Position numbers and translations under genes: made by a program. The notes under the pieces are model-generated. The model did no database searches. It had not been told where the DNA came from and saw nothing but the letters and a program-made list of their open reading frames with translations. A stretch of 25,000 nt of DNA from Halocaridina rubra (Eukaryota; Arthropoda; Malacostraca; Decapoda; Atyidae): contig JAXCGZ010021623.1 of the NCBI GenBank assembly GCA_037179515.1, positions 1-25,000 of the forward strand, in the 5' to 3' direction. Each line of letters opens with the position of its first letter. Within the stretch, counting starts at the first letter, position 1. Of the stretch, positions 8,732 to 19,316 are shown piece by piece.

Positions 8732-9018
8732 CCCAATTAAATGTTTTAGCATACCCCAAAGAAAAAAATACTTTATAGGAAGAGAATGGTGTGTCATACT
8801 AAGTTACTGTGACAAAACTTATATTATATTCAGTGCATAGCATAGTTTTCAAACAATTTATTTCAAGAGTTAAAAACCCCATTTTGAAATCAGGAGGCAA
8901 TACATTTTGCCATATATCTGAGTAAAAACTCTAGAAAAATTAAAATCGAAAGCATGAATTGGGTGCCAGAGGCATTGATTTATAAATGTGGTTTTCTTCC
9001 TATTACTTTTTAAGTTTG

Positions 9019-9090
9019 TGGTTTTATGTGTTAAATTTTGCCCCCATTTGACTGGGGGTAGATACAGATAGGTTGGAGCAGGGGAATACT
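9019..9090 (-). repeat. SINE family B, truncated fragment
   Basis: The plus strand reads GGTTTTATGTGTTAAATTTT, CCCCCATTTGACTGGGGGTA and AGGTTGGAGCAGGGGAATA, the family body without the tRNA-like head. Confidence 0.65.
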
Positions 9091-9243
9091 GATTGGATAT
9101 ACAGTATTGCAATTAAGTAGCAGAGGTATTTACAAACTTACATATACACATGCCTCATTCCTCTTAGTAACATGCATTCACCACGATCCACACATACTTC
9201 AACGACTCCTATTTACGAACTTACTCATATTCTACTGTTATGA

Positions 9244-9340
9244 GTTGTTGTTGTTTGCCGTTTTATGTACCACTATTGATCCCTCTTGAATGGGGGTGGA
9301 CACAAACAGGTTGAGACTGGAGAATTAAGGCTGGACATGG
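9244..9340 (-). repeat. SINE family B, head-truncated copy
   Basis: TTGTTGTTTGCCGTTTTATG is followed by CCCTCTTGAATGGGGGTGGA, ACAGGTTGAGACTGGAG and AATTAAGGCTGGACATG. It lies about 150 bp from the 9019 fragment in the same orientation. The tRNA-like head is absent. Confidence 0.75.
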
Positions 9341-10129
9341 TGAAATTATGTTCACTGTGCATACTTATTCAAAATTATACTGTGATTATGATGTACATGG
9401 AATATATCCTTGTCATTTGGAGAGTGTTTTATTACTAACCAGATGCATATCATATGCCAAAATAGATGCTAGTATCTATTTAGTATCTTAGATTCATGGT
9501 AAAATAGGATACCCACTAATAATAGACATTGTGTACTATTTTCGGATTTGCACTAAATCTAGTTTTTTGGAAAATTGTGGTCGGTCAGGGAATATCTTTT
9601 TGTTTCGTGGGGATGTTTTGGCCAAAGGGGTCAGAATGGGACGATTGGACGGTGCTGTTTAGGCACTGACGTTTTAGGTCGACCATTTCATAAAGATTGT
9701 TAGGTTAAGTTAGATCAGGTTTTCCAAATATAAAAATCTTAGCACCAGAAAGTCTGTCACCAATTGGGTTTAACCCCCAAACAGCCAGCTCCAAAATGTA
9801 CCAAGATCTGGGGCGGGTGCCTTGTAAATATATTTATCTCTCAATTCCAAACAAGTATATTTAAAAAACATTATCATTTCACCCTTTATCAACTCAAGTC
9901 GGTAGATCCTCTCTCCCCTTGTTTATCTCCGCAAAGTGGCATTCCTTGCCTGGCCCACTTGGGGATGCCTTGGAAAGATTAGTGAAAGTGGTGGTAGTCC
10001 CTTACAGCTCATAAACTATATGGAATCTATTGTAGAACATTATCTTCCTGAGCACAGGCTTTACAAAGAGCAAAGCTTCCTGTTTTTTTGTTCTTTCAAA
10101 AAACGTATATGATATAACGAGGAAATATT

Positions 10130-10294
10130 GTTAGCTATTTGCTGTTTTGTGTACTACTTATTCAAATGGGGATGGACATAGACAGGTAGGAGAGAATTAA
10201 GGCTGCATGCCCTTCCTAACAACTCGCAGTGGGCTCCAACACAGATATCACTTCTCGAGTCAAGCTCTCTTACCACTGAGCTACTGTATCCCCC
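10130..10294 (-). repeat. tRNA-derived SINE, family B, near full length
   Basis: The body is TTTGCTGTTTTGTGTACTAC, GGGGATGGACATAGACAGG, then AGAGAATTAAGGCTGCATGC. The inverted head has a B-box-like region at GTGGGCTCCAAC and an A-box region around CTTACCACTGAGCTACTG. It is antisense to nudE. Confidence 0.75.
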
Positions 10295-10971
10295 GGAAAC
10301 GTTGCTAGATATTAATCTGTAATGAATTTTGAATATGCAGAGTGTTGCATGATACTGAATTCTATAATACAGTATTTTGTAGTACTGTTAGCTATATTTT
10401 TTTAATTTACTGTTGAAGTATTTTGCACATCTACCTTTTCAACTTTACATATTCAATGCAAAACGTGATATTTCCGTGTGATTAACAAGAATGACAATCT
10501 CTTGCCCAGCAAATCATACTTGCAGCTCATACTACAAGCATAACTGTTGAATGTTATAGTAGCACTAACATGCAAATTTTCCTTGAATCCTCTCTTTTTA
10601 TAGCTTTTTATGCATCAAAGGATCATTGAACGTTCTCTGTTTATAGCTTTTTATGCTCTTTAGGAAATATGACTGCAACATTTTGTTTTCCGATATGATG
10701 CCATGCCCCATGCAGGAATGTGGCATCCAGTCTTTAATACCTCAGCCACACTTTCTGAAGGATCAGTTTGGAATTAACTCCACTGACAGGCTGAAAAACC
10801 TAACTGGGAGTGAAAACTTATTTATTTTTAAATCCCACAGAAGCCATCAGAGTGGCCATAGCTAAACAAGAAAAAGGGATGCTCCGAGGTTCGGTCACAT
10901 GTTAGTGTCCTCACCTTTCCAATTAGTTATTCTTTGGCAAGAAAATAAAAGCACTAAGTTTATGGAAGCAT

Positions 10972-11045
10972 GGGATTGCCAGTCCGTTATTTCCCTATCC
11001 CTTCTAGTTGGCTCCTATGATACTCAAGAGAAGTATAAGTGATAT
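10972..11045 (+). repeat. family D dispersed repeat fragment
   Basis: TCCCTATCCCTTCTAGTTGG followed by CTCCTATGATACTCAAGAGA matches the blocks near 5895 and 22265. Another family-D block (CATATGTGTGCTTTGACTCG) lies at 11432-11463. Confidence 0.4.
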
Positions 11046-11210
11046 ATTCTTTGTCTGTCTGTCACCATTATAGATAATTGCAGCTATACTCCTTAAAGAT
11101 GCCAAACGCACAATGAGTTCATTAATGCCACTATAATTTAGTGCCAAAAGAATACAAAATTGCTTAAACGTGGCCTTGGGAATTGCTTAATATATACTCA
11201 TTTACCAAAT

Positions 11211-11316
11211 CTTCTGCTGTGAGGCCCCACAGCCGCAGCTGGTTTACCCCCTCCTCCACCAAGAGGTGGAGCGGTAGGGGTAAAGCAGCTGTGGCTGTGG
11301 GACCTCTGGACAGAAG
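11211..11316. repeat. GC-rich long hairpin (inverted repeat, 4-nt loop)
   Basis: The left arm 11211-11260 (ending GGTTTACCCCCTCCTCCACC) pairs with the right arm 11265-11316 (starting GGTGGAGCGGTAGGGGTAAA) around the loop AAGA. The arms have about 40 well-matched positions with a few mismatches and a 2-nt size difference. Pairing resumes at the outer CTTCTG/CAGAAG ends. GC is far above the flanks. It could be a foldback element, a structured RNA or a small-RNA precursor; the sequence does not decide. Confidence 0.75.
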
Positions 11317-12800
11317 GTCCTTGCCCACTTTCCCTGTGGATGACACAAGCAGTTTGATGGTTATGAAGTGTGGCAGCCCTTTATCACCAAGGAGCTAAGG
11401 GGAGTAATTAAAGTATGTTAGTGGCTCGTGCATATGTGTGCTTTGACTCGACCACCCCCTTACAAATATTCATAATCTCATTGATCCCACAAGGTCTCAT
11501 TTTTGTAGGCCACAAAAAGTTTTCTTTAACAAGTTCTTTAATGTTCTAGAGGCATGTGCAAGAACATAATTATGTATCGTCTTTAGAATAATAGATTGCT
11601 CTGTTCATAATATAGTCGTTTGAAGACATTAATTATCTCTGATTACTGCATCCTGATCTTGTGAATATAAAACGAGTATCTATTTGTTATATTTCCATTT
11701 TTTTAGGCTCCTTCTGTTGTAGGAATTGTAACAAACACAGTCCATTATTTTTTATCTAGTTGACACAGCTTTTTAGTTTTTAATGTTTCTATTTTACCAT
11801 AGAGCTTAACCTATACAGGCTTTGATATTTATTTGTTTTTAATTTACATTTCAATTCCAGCTTGCTAAATTAAATGCTTCATTTTTTCTCATTTTCTTTA
11901 ATAATAAGTAATTGCATAACTTCTTTTGCAGTACATACCTTGTCTAGCCTCTAAGGCAGAGACATCCTCTGATTTCCGGGTTTTGCGAGGTCGTCCAAGA
12001 TTTTGCTGAGAATTACTTTATTTTTTTTAAGCAACCAGAACCATGAATAGGAAAGAAACTTCATTTCTGAGTTTTGTAGATGCGATTCTATTTATCTGCA
12101 TGATTCATTGTTGCTTTAGCAGATTCCCTTAATAATTTTGTTAAATAGGACCATTAACTTGGGGGTCAGTGATTTCCTATAGGTCAGCCTGATTATACAG
12201 CCATTGGTTGGAAATAACTGTGGCCACGAGATTGAACGGGTGCTGTTGCTATCACTGTCCCTTGCTGCTGCCATTCATATGACCTTTAACCTTCATAGCA
12301 TTACTGAGGGTCATAAAAAAGTATTATTGAGATACTTTGTTATTAATTTAATTGTGTTTTAATTTATTATGCCTGTGAGGAACTGAATAATAGTCTATTG
12401 AAATAGAAATTATGACATTTTGACCTGACAAAAATTAAAATATTAATAAATAATGGCACCAATACTCCGCTGTATTGGACAGAGCTTAGCTGATGTTTAA
12501 TATGAATGTATAGCCATCTCTTTTTATAGTAGATATTGCTATGAGAACTAAACAGTGCAAATGGCAGTGAAATATTTAACTGTTAACTGTTAACTAACCT
12601 AACCCCCTAACTTTATTAATTACTATTATGTTTGCTTACCAATATTTTCATATACTGTGATATTTTGGAAGGGGACGAATAGTTCTGGAAATATTTTGGA
12701 AAAAATAATAATAATAATATGTTCATAGCATCATTTCTTCATTTCTACCGTATTACAAGGTGCTATTAATAATATCAATATTAAGTCTTTTTATATAATA

Positions 12801-13370
12801 TTTACGACCCATTTTAACCATATGGGTCTTGTATGTCTTCTATAGCTCAAGTCTTATATGCTAATAGACCCATTGTAACTACATAGGTCTTTAATGTCTT
12901 CAGTAAATATGGTTTAAGTCATATATACTAATAGACCCATCATAACTGTATGGGTCTGAATGTCTAATATTCAGTAAATCTGGTTTAAGTTTTATGTGCT
13001 ATTTACGACCCATAGTAACTATAAGGCTCTTATATGGGTCTTTAATGTCTTATGTTCCGTAAATATGGCTTAAGTCTTATATGCTGTTTATGACCCATAG
13101 TAACTATATGGCTCTTATATGGGTCCTTAATGTCTTATATTCAGTAAATATGGTTTAGGTCTTATATATTATTACAAACTGTCATAATAATATGGGTCTA
13201 AAATTATTTATATTCAGTTAATATGGTTTAATTTTTATTTTACGCTAGACCCTGTTGTAACTACATGGGTCTCTAATAAATATGGCTTAAGTCTTATAAG
13301 CTTTTTACGACCCATAGTAACTAGATGGCTCTTATATGGGCCCTTAATGCCTTATATTCAGTTAATATGG
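12801..13370 (+). repeat. minisatellite 1, ~8 units of 61-85 bp with internal palindromes
   Basis: Units begin near 12806, 12867, 12934, 13007, 13092, 13172, 13248 and 13309. The consensus is a GACCCATAGTAACTATATGG-type block, then CTCTTATATGGGTC, TTAATGTCTTATATTCAGTA and AATATGGTTTAAGTCTTATA. GACCCAT...ATGGGTC within each unit is an imperfect palindrome. The array ends about 75 bp before exon e. Confidence 0.88.
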
Positions 13371-13444
13371 TGCTAATAAATTAAATATAAGAGACAAAAT
13401 TGCTTGTTGGGTCCTATTAACAAAAACTGGTCATGGCACCACAG

Positions 13445-13536
13445 GCTCTGGAGTCGCGTTTAGCTTCATGTCGTACTCTTGTCAAGGAGAACCAGCGGCC
13501 TCCCAGCCTCCCCCCGCCAGGCAACCACTCGGCCAG
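13445..13536 (+). CDS. nudE: nudE exon e (C-terminal)
   Basis: The exon follows a GCACCACAG acceptor, reads in phase 0 and ends two bases into a codon before GTAACA. It encodes ALESRLASCRTLVKENQRPP then SLPPPGNHSA. ALESRLASCR continues exactly from LLRKVG in exon d, as ALESKL-ASCRN does in vertebrate NDE1/NDEL1. The Pro-rich PPPG near the end resembles the PPPPG stretch near the NDEL1 C-terminus as I recall it. It is a short GC-rich block in very AT-rich sequence. The acceptor lacks a good pyrimidine tract, but homology supports it. Confidence 0.93.
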
Positions 13537-13610
13537 GTAACACACTAATGCCTAGCTTGAATATAAATTAGTAATTTTTTCCTTTTCAAACTACCATTAT
13601 TATTTCTTAA

Positions 13611-13965
13611 CCATTGCACTTATTTTTTGCATGAGCACTTACATTTCGTGTGTGTAACGTATAAATGAATGATTGTTGCTTTTTATAAAATTCCATATTA
13701 TTTACAGAGCACTGCACTTATTTTCTGCACAAGCACTTGCGTTTCATTAAGATAATGTATAAATGAGTACTTGTTGCTCTCATAAACTGCCATAATAGTT
13801 TTAAACCAATGCACTTATTTTCAGCATGAGCACTTTCTATTTGTATGTGTAACGTATAAACGAATAATTGTTGCTTTCCATTACTTTCTATTTTATATTC
13901 AAACCACTGCACCTATTTTTTTGCACAAACAGTTGGCGTTTTTGTATATGTAATGTATTCTTGCA
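13611..13965 (+). repeat. minisatellite 2, ~4 units of ~97 bp
   Basis: Units start at about 13611, 13709, 13806 and 13903. Each has a C-A-TGCACTTATTTT-TGCA block, then AGCACTT, then GTAACGTATAAATGAAT and TTGTTGCT. The last unit is diverged and partial. Confidence 0.8.
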
Positions 13966-14318
13966 TTGATATTTTCTTTATATTTAGCCTGTGAATCCTA
14001 TAAAAAAACACAACCTTCACACACACACACACTCATTGAATGAAGGAAAAAGACAGCCTTCAACATGTAAATGCAGAATATGAAAGAAGAAAATATTCAG
14101 GGTTTTTCAATAGTTCATATTGAATATTGTGGATAAGAAAAAAATTCTTAGTTAAAAACAGTATCTTTGGTAAGCTCAGGAAGTGATAAACACATAAACT
14201 GCACCTCCATCTGTTCTAGAGTAGAAAGAAAGTATATTATTTTTAATTTTTTAGTTATTAAAATTTTCTCAGGCTTCCAATCTGAAAGGCGTGAATAGGA
14301 GCAACGTATACAGTACTA

Positions 14319-14690
14319 GATTATAGTGCATCAGTATTTTCTTCAAAGTTGTTAGAACTAGTAAACTACATAATAGTGCATTAGTGTTTTCTTCACAGTT
14401 GTTAGTACCAGTAAACTACACTTTGGTACATTAGTATTCTCTTTGCAGATGTTATAGCCAGTAAACTACCATTTAGTGCATTAATATTTTCCTCAGTTGT
14501 TTGTACCAGTAAACTACATTATAGTGCATTGATATTCTCTTCACAGTAAACTACCATTTAGTGCATTAATATTTTCCTCGAATGGTAGTACCTGTTCAAT
14601 ACATTATAGTGTATTAGTATTCTCTTCACAGTTGTTAGAACCAGTAATCTACATTTCAGTGAGTTAGTATTTTATTCACAGATGTTAGAA
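14319..14690 (+). repeat. minisatellite 3, ~7 units of ~60 bp
   Basis: The recurrent order is TAGTGCATTAGTATTTTCTT, CACAGTTGTTAGAACCAG, TAAACTACAT. Individual units carry small deletions; for example, one near 14540 lacks the TTGTTAG part. Confidence 0.85.
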
Positions 14691-16495
14691 CAAAGTTATA
14701 CTGTAATGCAGTATTGTTAGTACACAGATAACCTGTACTATGACCTACTCTGTTCTTTACGCACTACCTATTCATCACCAGTTACAGCAATGAAAAATTT
14801 TAAACAGGTAACAATCATTACAAACAAGCCTTGATTTACTTAAAACATCTGTTCAATATACAGATGCTTAGACATTTGAGTACGGTGAAACAAAACTGCT
14901 TTCATTTCTGTGCAGTCTAATTCATATATGCAGCTGTGTGCAGTGTTTTAACTTATAACACAAAGCATATTATTTTATTGGTAATAGAAAGCACTATGAT
15001 TAATTGACTAAGTATTTGCTCGATTAATACCAGACTTAACCTTGGTTGAGAACTGTATTAAATGTTTATAAATTTCTGTAGATTGTATGCGTTGCTTGGG
15101 TTTTGGTTTATTAGTTAACCTTGTCCCCGGAATGACGAAATATCACGTTTCTGCCTGTCAGACATTTTTTGGCAAGGACAAAATTTCTCATCAAAAAGTA
15201 ACATGATGAAATTATGTTTTGTGCGAGTGTTCGTCTATTCCAGATCTCTCTGAGCATATTTAAGGCAGAGACGAGTATCTTCGTCTCAAGCATTTGTTCG
15301 CCAAACTCTCTTACAGCACCTTAGTCTTTCCAGTGACAGGTGAGACGTATCAAAAATGACTTCTCTCAATTTTGTCTCACTTAATGTGTCTGAAATTGCA
15401 AATTTTTTTGAAAAAGTTTGCTGATTAAGAGGTTAACTTCAAATGATTAAAAAATAAAATTTAAACTTCATTCAATATCTCTTGACTGTTTTACATTTGA
15501 CTTGATAAAAGGACATGTAAATAATCTATCTAATGTTAAACCTAGTAAGCAATCTGCATGACTTCAAAGACTTTATGACTGTGTTTGTAAATGCCTGTTG
15601 TAAAGCTGGACTTCTTAAAATATATTTATAAATACTTTGCACACTGTTAAGATTTTACAGCAGTATTAGTATTTAATTAGCACAACATGAGTTTTCTTAC
15701 ATTTGATTTTTGTTGAGCTAAACCACAATACATGTATGAAAACTGTTTATTATTTCTTATGTGTTCTGATATTTTTCATGTGTTAGTTTCAAACTAACAA
15801 TTTCTAATTGTTAGGAAGAAATTTTGTGTTAGATGCTTGCTGTCTCTTTGGTAACGAGCAAAAATTGCATATCCTAAAAAGCGTTGAAAAAGGGGGTCTT
15901 GTTCTCGCATGTACACACAAGCACCATACTAAGGGCTCTATCGCAAGATTATAGTTTTCTTGCAACATTGTTGATTTTAAGATGTTAGTTTCTGCTATAA
16001 AGCATTGTACATATACCAATAATCATATTTATATATTATTATTTAACTTGATAATATAGTTGCACATTAAAGAGTAAAATATATTTTTTTTTACGTAATA
16101 AATTATTTTTATGTTGTTGCAGGAAAAGTATGACCTTGTGATGGGATTAAAAAACACCAATCCTAGCTTTTTAAGAATATAGAAATAGTGTTTGGGTTTG
16201 AATAGTACTTATAAGAAATCAATATAATTTTTTTTCTAACAGTGTGTGCCTTGCATTTTTAGATGTAGTTTTAAGTATTTTACATACACGATTTACTCTT
16301 TTTTAGTGTTTAGTTAGTTGAATAATTTTTTATGTGTAATAGTATATAATTTTATGATGAGTTCTTGTACCCAGGCATGAATTTGAACTGTTGTTTAATT
16401 TAATCCTTTGCTCGATATTTAAACCATTTGAGAAATGCCTGATGCCGCTTGTTTAATTTTGTTTCATTTACTTATTTTGTTTTATTTCTTGACAG

Positions 16496-16553
16496 ATGAA
16501 AATCCAGCAGATTAACAGAGACTTAAATAGGGTGAACTCAGTATTCAAAGCAG
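16496..16553 (+). other. candidate cryptic or alternative exon
   Basis: A 58-nt block sits between TTTATTTCTTGACAG and GCAG|GTAATT. From exon e (phase 2) it gives Arg then TGA at once. From the 8031 block (phase 1) it gives DENPAD then TAA. A third frame is open but matches nothing I know. The sites look good, yet skipping it gives a better C-terminus. Confidence 0.25.
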
Positions 16554-16626
16554 GTAATTAAAATGATTAAAAACTTCATATGAGTTGTGGTCTGTGGATT
16601 GGAGACTGTGCTCGTTGGGTGCAATA

Positions 16627-17062
16627 CTAACCACTGGCAAAATGTAACATTTTTCTCATCGATTGAATGAAACAATCAGACTACTAACAATTGGCACAGT
16701 ATAACCATTTACTGTTGTATTAATTGAATGGACATCTAACAATTGGCACAGTATAACCATTTAATCAACCACTGAACAACTAATAATTGGCACAATTGAA
16801 CCATTTACTCATCAGTTGTATGAAACAAATGGTCTAACAACTGGCATGATGTACCCATTTATTCATTGGTTGAATGAAACAAATGGACAAAAAACAATTG
16901 GCGTATTTTAACCCTTTACTCATTGGTTGAATGAAACAAATGGACTACTAACAAATGGCATAAAATACCCATTTATTCATCTGTTGCATGAAACAAATAG
17001 ACTATTAACGATTGGTACAATTTTACCATTTTTGTCAGCGAGTGAAACAAACGGACTACTAA
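16627..17062 (+). repeat. minisatellite 4, ~7 units of ~62 bp
   Basis: The repeated order is ACTAACAATTGGCACAGTAT, AACCATTTACTCATTGGTTG, AATGAAACAAATGG. Units vary by small indels, and the third unit is the most eroded. Confidence 0.87.
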
Positions 17063-17150
17063 TTATTTCCCTTTAAAAATGCTTGTAACAATTTCAACAT
17101 TAAATATAAGGAACCACAATAACATGACCTGCAAGTGAAAGTTTTCACAT

Positions 17151-17520
17151 AAAACCCCGACAGGTTTAAGTGTACTGTATGCAGTACGTACTTTCGGTGT
17201 AGTAAAGTAGTTCCTAGACTTTTGGAGACTGCTGGCTAGTACAGTGGTAACGCACTGGCTTCGCATTCACGAGGTCGAAAGATCAGTTCCCGTCCAAGAC
17301 CGAGAGTTTAAGCTGTTTACTGGCATGAACTGCTGTGGTTGGACACCACAGTGGGGGGTTGGGGCTTGCCCTGGCTGACGAATACCCATTGTATTGACAT
17401 GGAAATAAAGTTTGTTTGTTTACTGTCTCCAACTGATGGAGGCAGTAGTCTCCAAAAGTCTAGGGATCATTATACTGCACCAAAATTACATACTGTATAT
17501 ACATATTCTTGTGGGTTTTT
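17151..17520. mobile_element. foldback (MITE-like) element interrupted by a SINE
   Basis: The left arm 17151-17232 and right arm 17442-17520 are inverted copies. An exact 18-bp inner core CCTAGACTTTTGGAGACT at 17213-17230 is mirrored at 17447-17464. The outer parts still pair: GTACTGTATGCAGTACGTAC against the inverse of TACATACTGTATATACATAT, then AAAACCC against GGGTTTT. The loop is taken up by the tRNA-like SINE at 17231-17421. Confidence 0.7.
17231..17421 (+). repeat. tRNA-derived SINE, family C
   Basis: The head has an A-box-like TGGCTAGTACAGTGGTAACG and a B-box-like GATCAGTTCCCGTCC. A body without coding potential follows, then a GAAATAAAGTTTGTTTGTTT tail. It is the only copy of this family seen in the window. 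No clear target duplication. Confidence 0.6.
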
Positions 17521-17721
17521 ATTTAATAACTGTAATTTGTACATTAATATAGGAACTTGTTTAGTTGAAGAAAAGACTTACTAGTAACACTTTTGTACTT
17601 GTCTCTATGCTCTTTCTCGATTAGTATATAATTAACAAATTTGTACATCAAAATGGTAAGCTGCGGATAGGTTATTACACTTTGGATGTTAATCTGGTTG
17701 GGTGCTCCCTAACCATTGTCA

Positions 17722-17892
17722 CTTCTTGTTTGCCGTTTTATATATCACTGTTTATGCCCAAATGGGGTGGACAGATAGGTTGGAGCTGGAGAATTAAGGC
17801 TGGAGGTCCTTCCTATCACCCCCTGGTGGGTTTGAATGTCAGTTTGTTACTTCCCAAGTTGAGTGGCTAACCTCTGCGCCACCGCTTTCCCG
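17722..17892 (-). repeat. tRNA-derived SINE, family B, near full length
   Basis: The body is TTCTTGTTTGCCGTTTTATA, CCCAAATGGGGTGGACAG and AGGTTGGAGCTGGAGAATTA, then AGGCTGGAGG. The inverted head includes B-box-like GGTGGGTTTGAATG and the A-box region CTAACCTCTGCGCCACCG. Confidence 0.8.
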
Positions 17893-18104
17893 ACTTCCCT
17901 TTTTGTTTACTCGTTTAAATATGAACATCAAAATTTCTTGGTATTATAAGACCTGATTTTATCTTGTATCTAAGATCACTAGAATGGCTGTATTTCTGAG
18001 GGTTAATATTACTTCATATACACCCCAAACTTTTGTAAAAGTTGAACTCTAGATTCTCGTTAAGCAAATAACTAAATATATTTTGTAATTACAATTGAAC
18101 TTCT

Positions 18105-18530
18105 CACTGATCCACTTTCTCATTATCCATCTTTTACCTCTCTCTCTCTCTCTCTCCTCTCTCTCTCCTCTCTCTCTCTCTCATTTTCTTCATTCATCAG
18201 CTTCTCAGAATACTTCCTCCTCCTCTTCAATACTCACTTCGCAGTTTTCAGCTTGTTTCCATCTATGTCCTTTATCAGCCAAACCTGATGTAGTCCTTCC
18301 CAATTTGGTCCCTCTGTCTGCTCAGTTGTTACAAGTCCTGTTCTCCTTCCTTTGTGTCCATCCTACAACTCGTCCTTAGCCTCTCCTAGGTGTCTGCCAA
18401 GTGCTTTCCTCATCTCCTTGTACTCCTGTCTGTTTTCTGTGTCCCTCTGGCTATTCCAATCCATTTTCTGATTCTCTTTGTCGTTATACTCTCCTGGACC
18501 TCTTTATTCCCCCACCAGGTTTGCTTGTTT
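18105..18530 (+). repeat. pyrimidine-rich tract with (CT)n microsatellite
   Basis: (CT)n with short interruptions runs at about 18140-18182. It is followed by some 350 bp rich in C and T. Open frames of 94 and 66 codons here are Ser/Leu/Pro-rich because of the composition and look non-coding. Confidence 0.7.
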
Positions 18531-18739
18531 GGGAAGACTATATTACAAAATCAATAATAGTCATTTATATTTATCATTTAGCTATACTGTATTGCCATTA
18601 GGATTTTATGTATAGATTCTCCATTATTAATGACACTGGATCATAAAAAATTTCATTCATGTTCCCTGCACGTCAAAATGGGTCCTCGGTTGTGAGGGGA
18701 AATTATTCCATTATTCCATCCTCTTTTTTTATGTAACAA

Positions 18740-18790
18740 GAGGCAACTTAAAAGGATATCCTAGGTAATGGAGGAAGAATTAGTCCCATG
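18740..18790 (-). repeat. family D dispersed repeat fragment, inverted
   Basis: AAAAGGATATCCTAGGTAAT followed by GGAGGAAGAA matches the inverse of the 6436-6462 block TCTCCCTCATCACCAGGGAT/ATCCTTTTT with a few mismatches. Confidence 0.35.
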
Positions 18791-19097
18791 TATTCAGTGT
18801 ATAACTAAAAGGAATATTACTTGTGGTGAGTAAGAATATATTTTTCTCTCATTTTCCCTGGTTGTCATTAGAGCAGATTACATGACATAGGTGAGTAAAG
18901 GGCTGGCAGTACCCTCCTCTCTAACTTTCTTTACACTAACACACTAGCTGATTTTGGCAAAGAGAGTGTGTAGAGTATGATGAAGTCCTGCTTCTCATTA
19001 CCTTTGTTACGGTTATGGCCACTGGTGACTTCACCAACATATGTTTCCTTTTTGAAATATTTATAATAATTATACATGAGTATTGCTGGTGCATCCG

Positions 19098-19226
19098 TGG
19101 GGATCACGGTAGCGCAGTGATAAGAGCACTCGGCTTGGGAGGAGGACAGACCTGCAATTGAGCTCAGCCTGTGTGTGTCCACCCCTATAATGGGGATTAA
19201 TAGTGAGACATAAAACGACCAACGAA
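19098..19226 (+). repeat. SINE family B, plus-strand copy with internal deletion
   Basis: The head GGATCACGGTAGCGCAGTGA then TAAGAGCACTCGGCTTGGGA has the best A-box-like sequence of the family. It is followed by CCTGCAATTGAGCTCAGCC, then jumps to TGTGTGTCCACCCC and GGGGATTAATAGTGAGACAT. The GAAGGGCATCCAGCC segment is missing. Confidence 0.75.
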
Positions 19227-19316
19227 ATTGCACCTTCTTGCTAAACAAGGATGGAACAATATATAAACTAACCATGTGAATCTTTGTAATAATCTGATGC
19301 TCCTCTTCTTTTGCAG

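Larger units (their letters stand above)
6878..13444 (+). other. nudE intron between exons d and e
   Basis: About 6.6 kb, with a GTAAGT donor and a GCACCACAG acceptor. It holds an 80-bp duplication (7004-7160), a possible cryptic exon (8031-8073), a family-A SINE (8506-8706), family-B SINEs (9019, 9244, 10130), family-D pieces, a GC-rich hairpin (11211-11316) and a minisatellite (12801-13370). I see nothing recognisable at 7161-8030, 9341-10129, 10295-10971 or 11470-12800; these are AT-rich. Confidence 0.85.
13537..19316 (+). other. nudE last intron (~5.8 kb)
   Basis: GTAACA donor and TCCTCTTCTTTTGCAG acceptor. It holds minisatellites 2-4, a cryptic exon candidate (16496-16553), a foldback element with a SINE in its loop (17151-17520), two family-B SINEs and a pyrimidine-rich tract (18105-18530). 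I see nothing recognisable at 14710-16495 beyond AT-rich sequence; the same holds for 18531-18740. Confidence 0.8.

Noticed and set aside
12585..12606. TAACTAACCTAACCCCC, resembling arthropod telomere repeat (TTAGG)n
   Set aside because: Only two imperfect units inside an intron; not an array.
15317..15339. 23-nt exon-like block between CTCTCTTACAG and GTGAGA
   Set aside because: Joining it after exon e and before the last exon brings a premature stop and it encodes nothing familiar; too short to support.
18095..18601. Ser/Leu/Pro-rich frames in the CT-rich tract
   Set aside because: The residue bias follows directly from the pyrimidine-rich DNA; no splice or family support.
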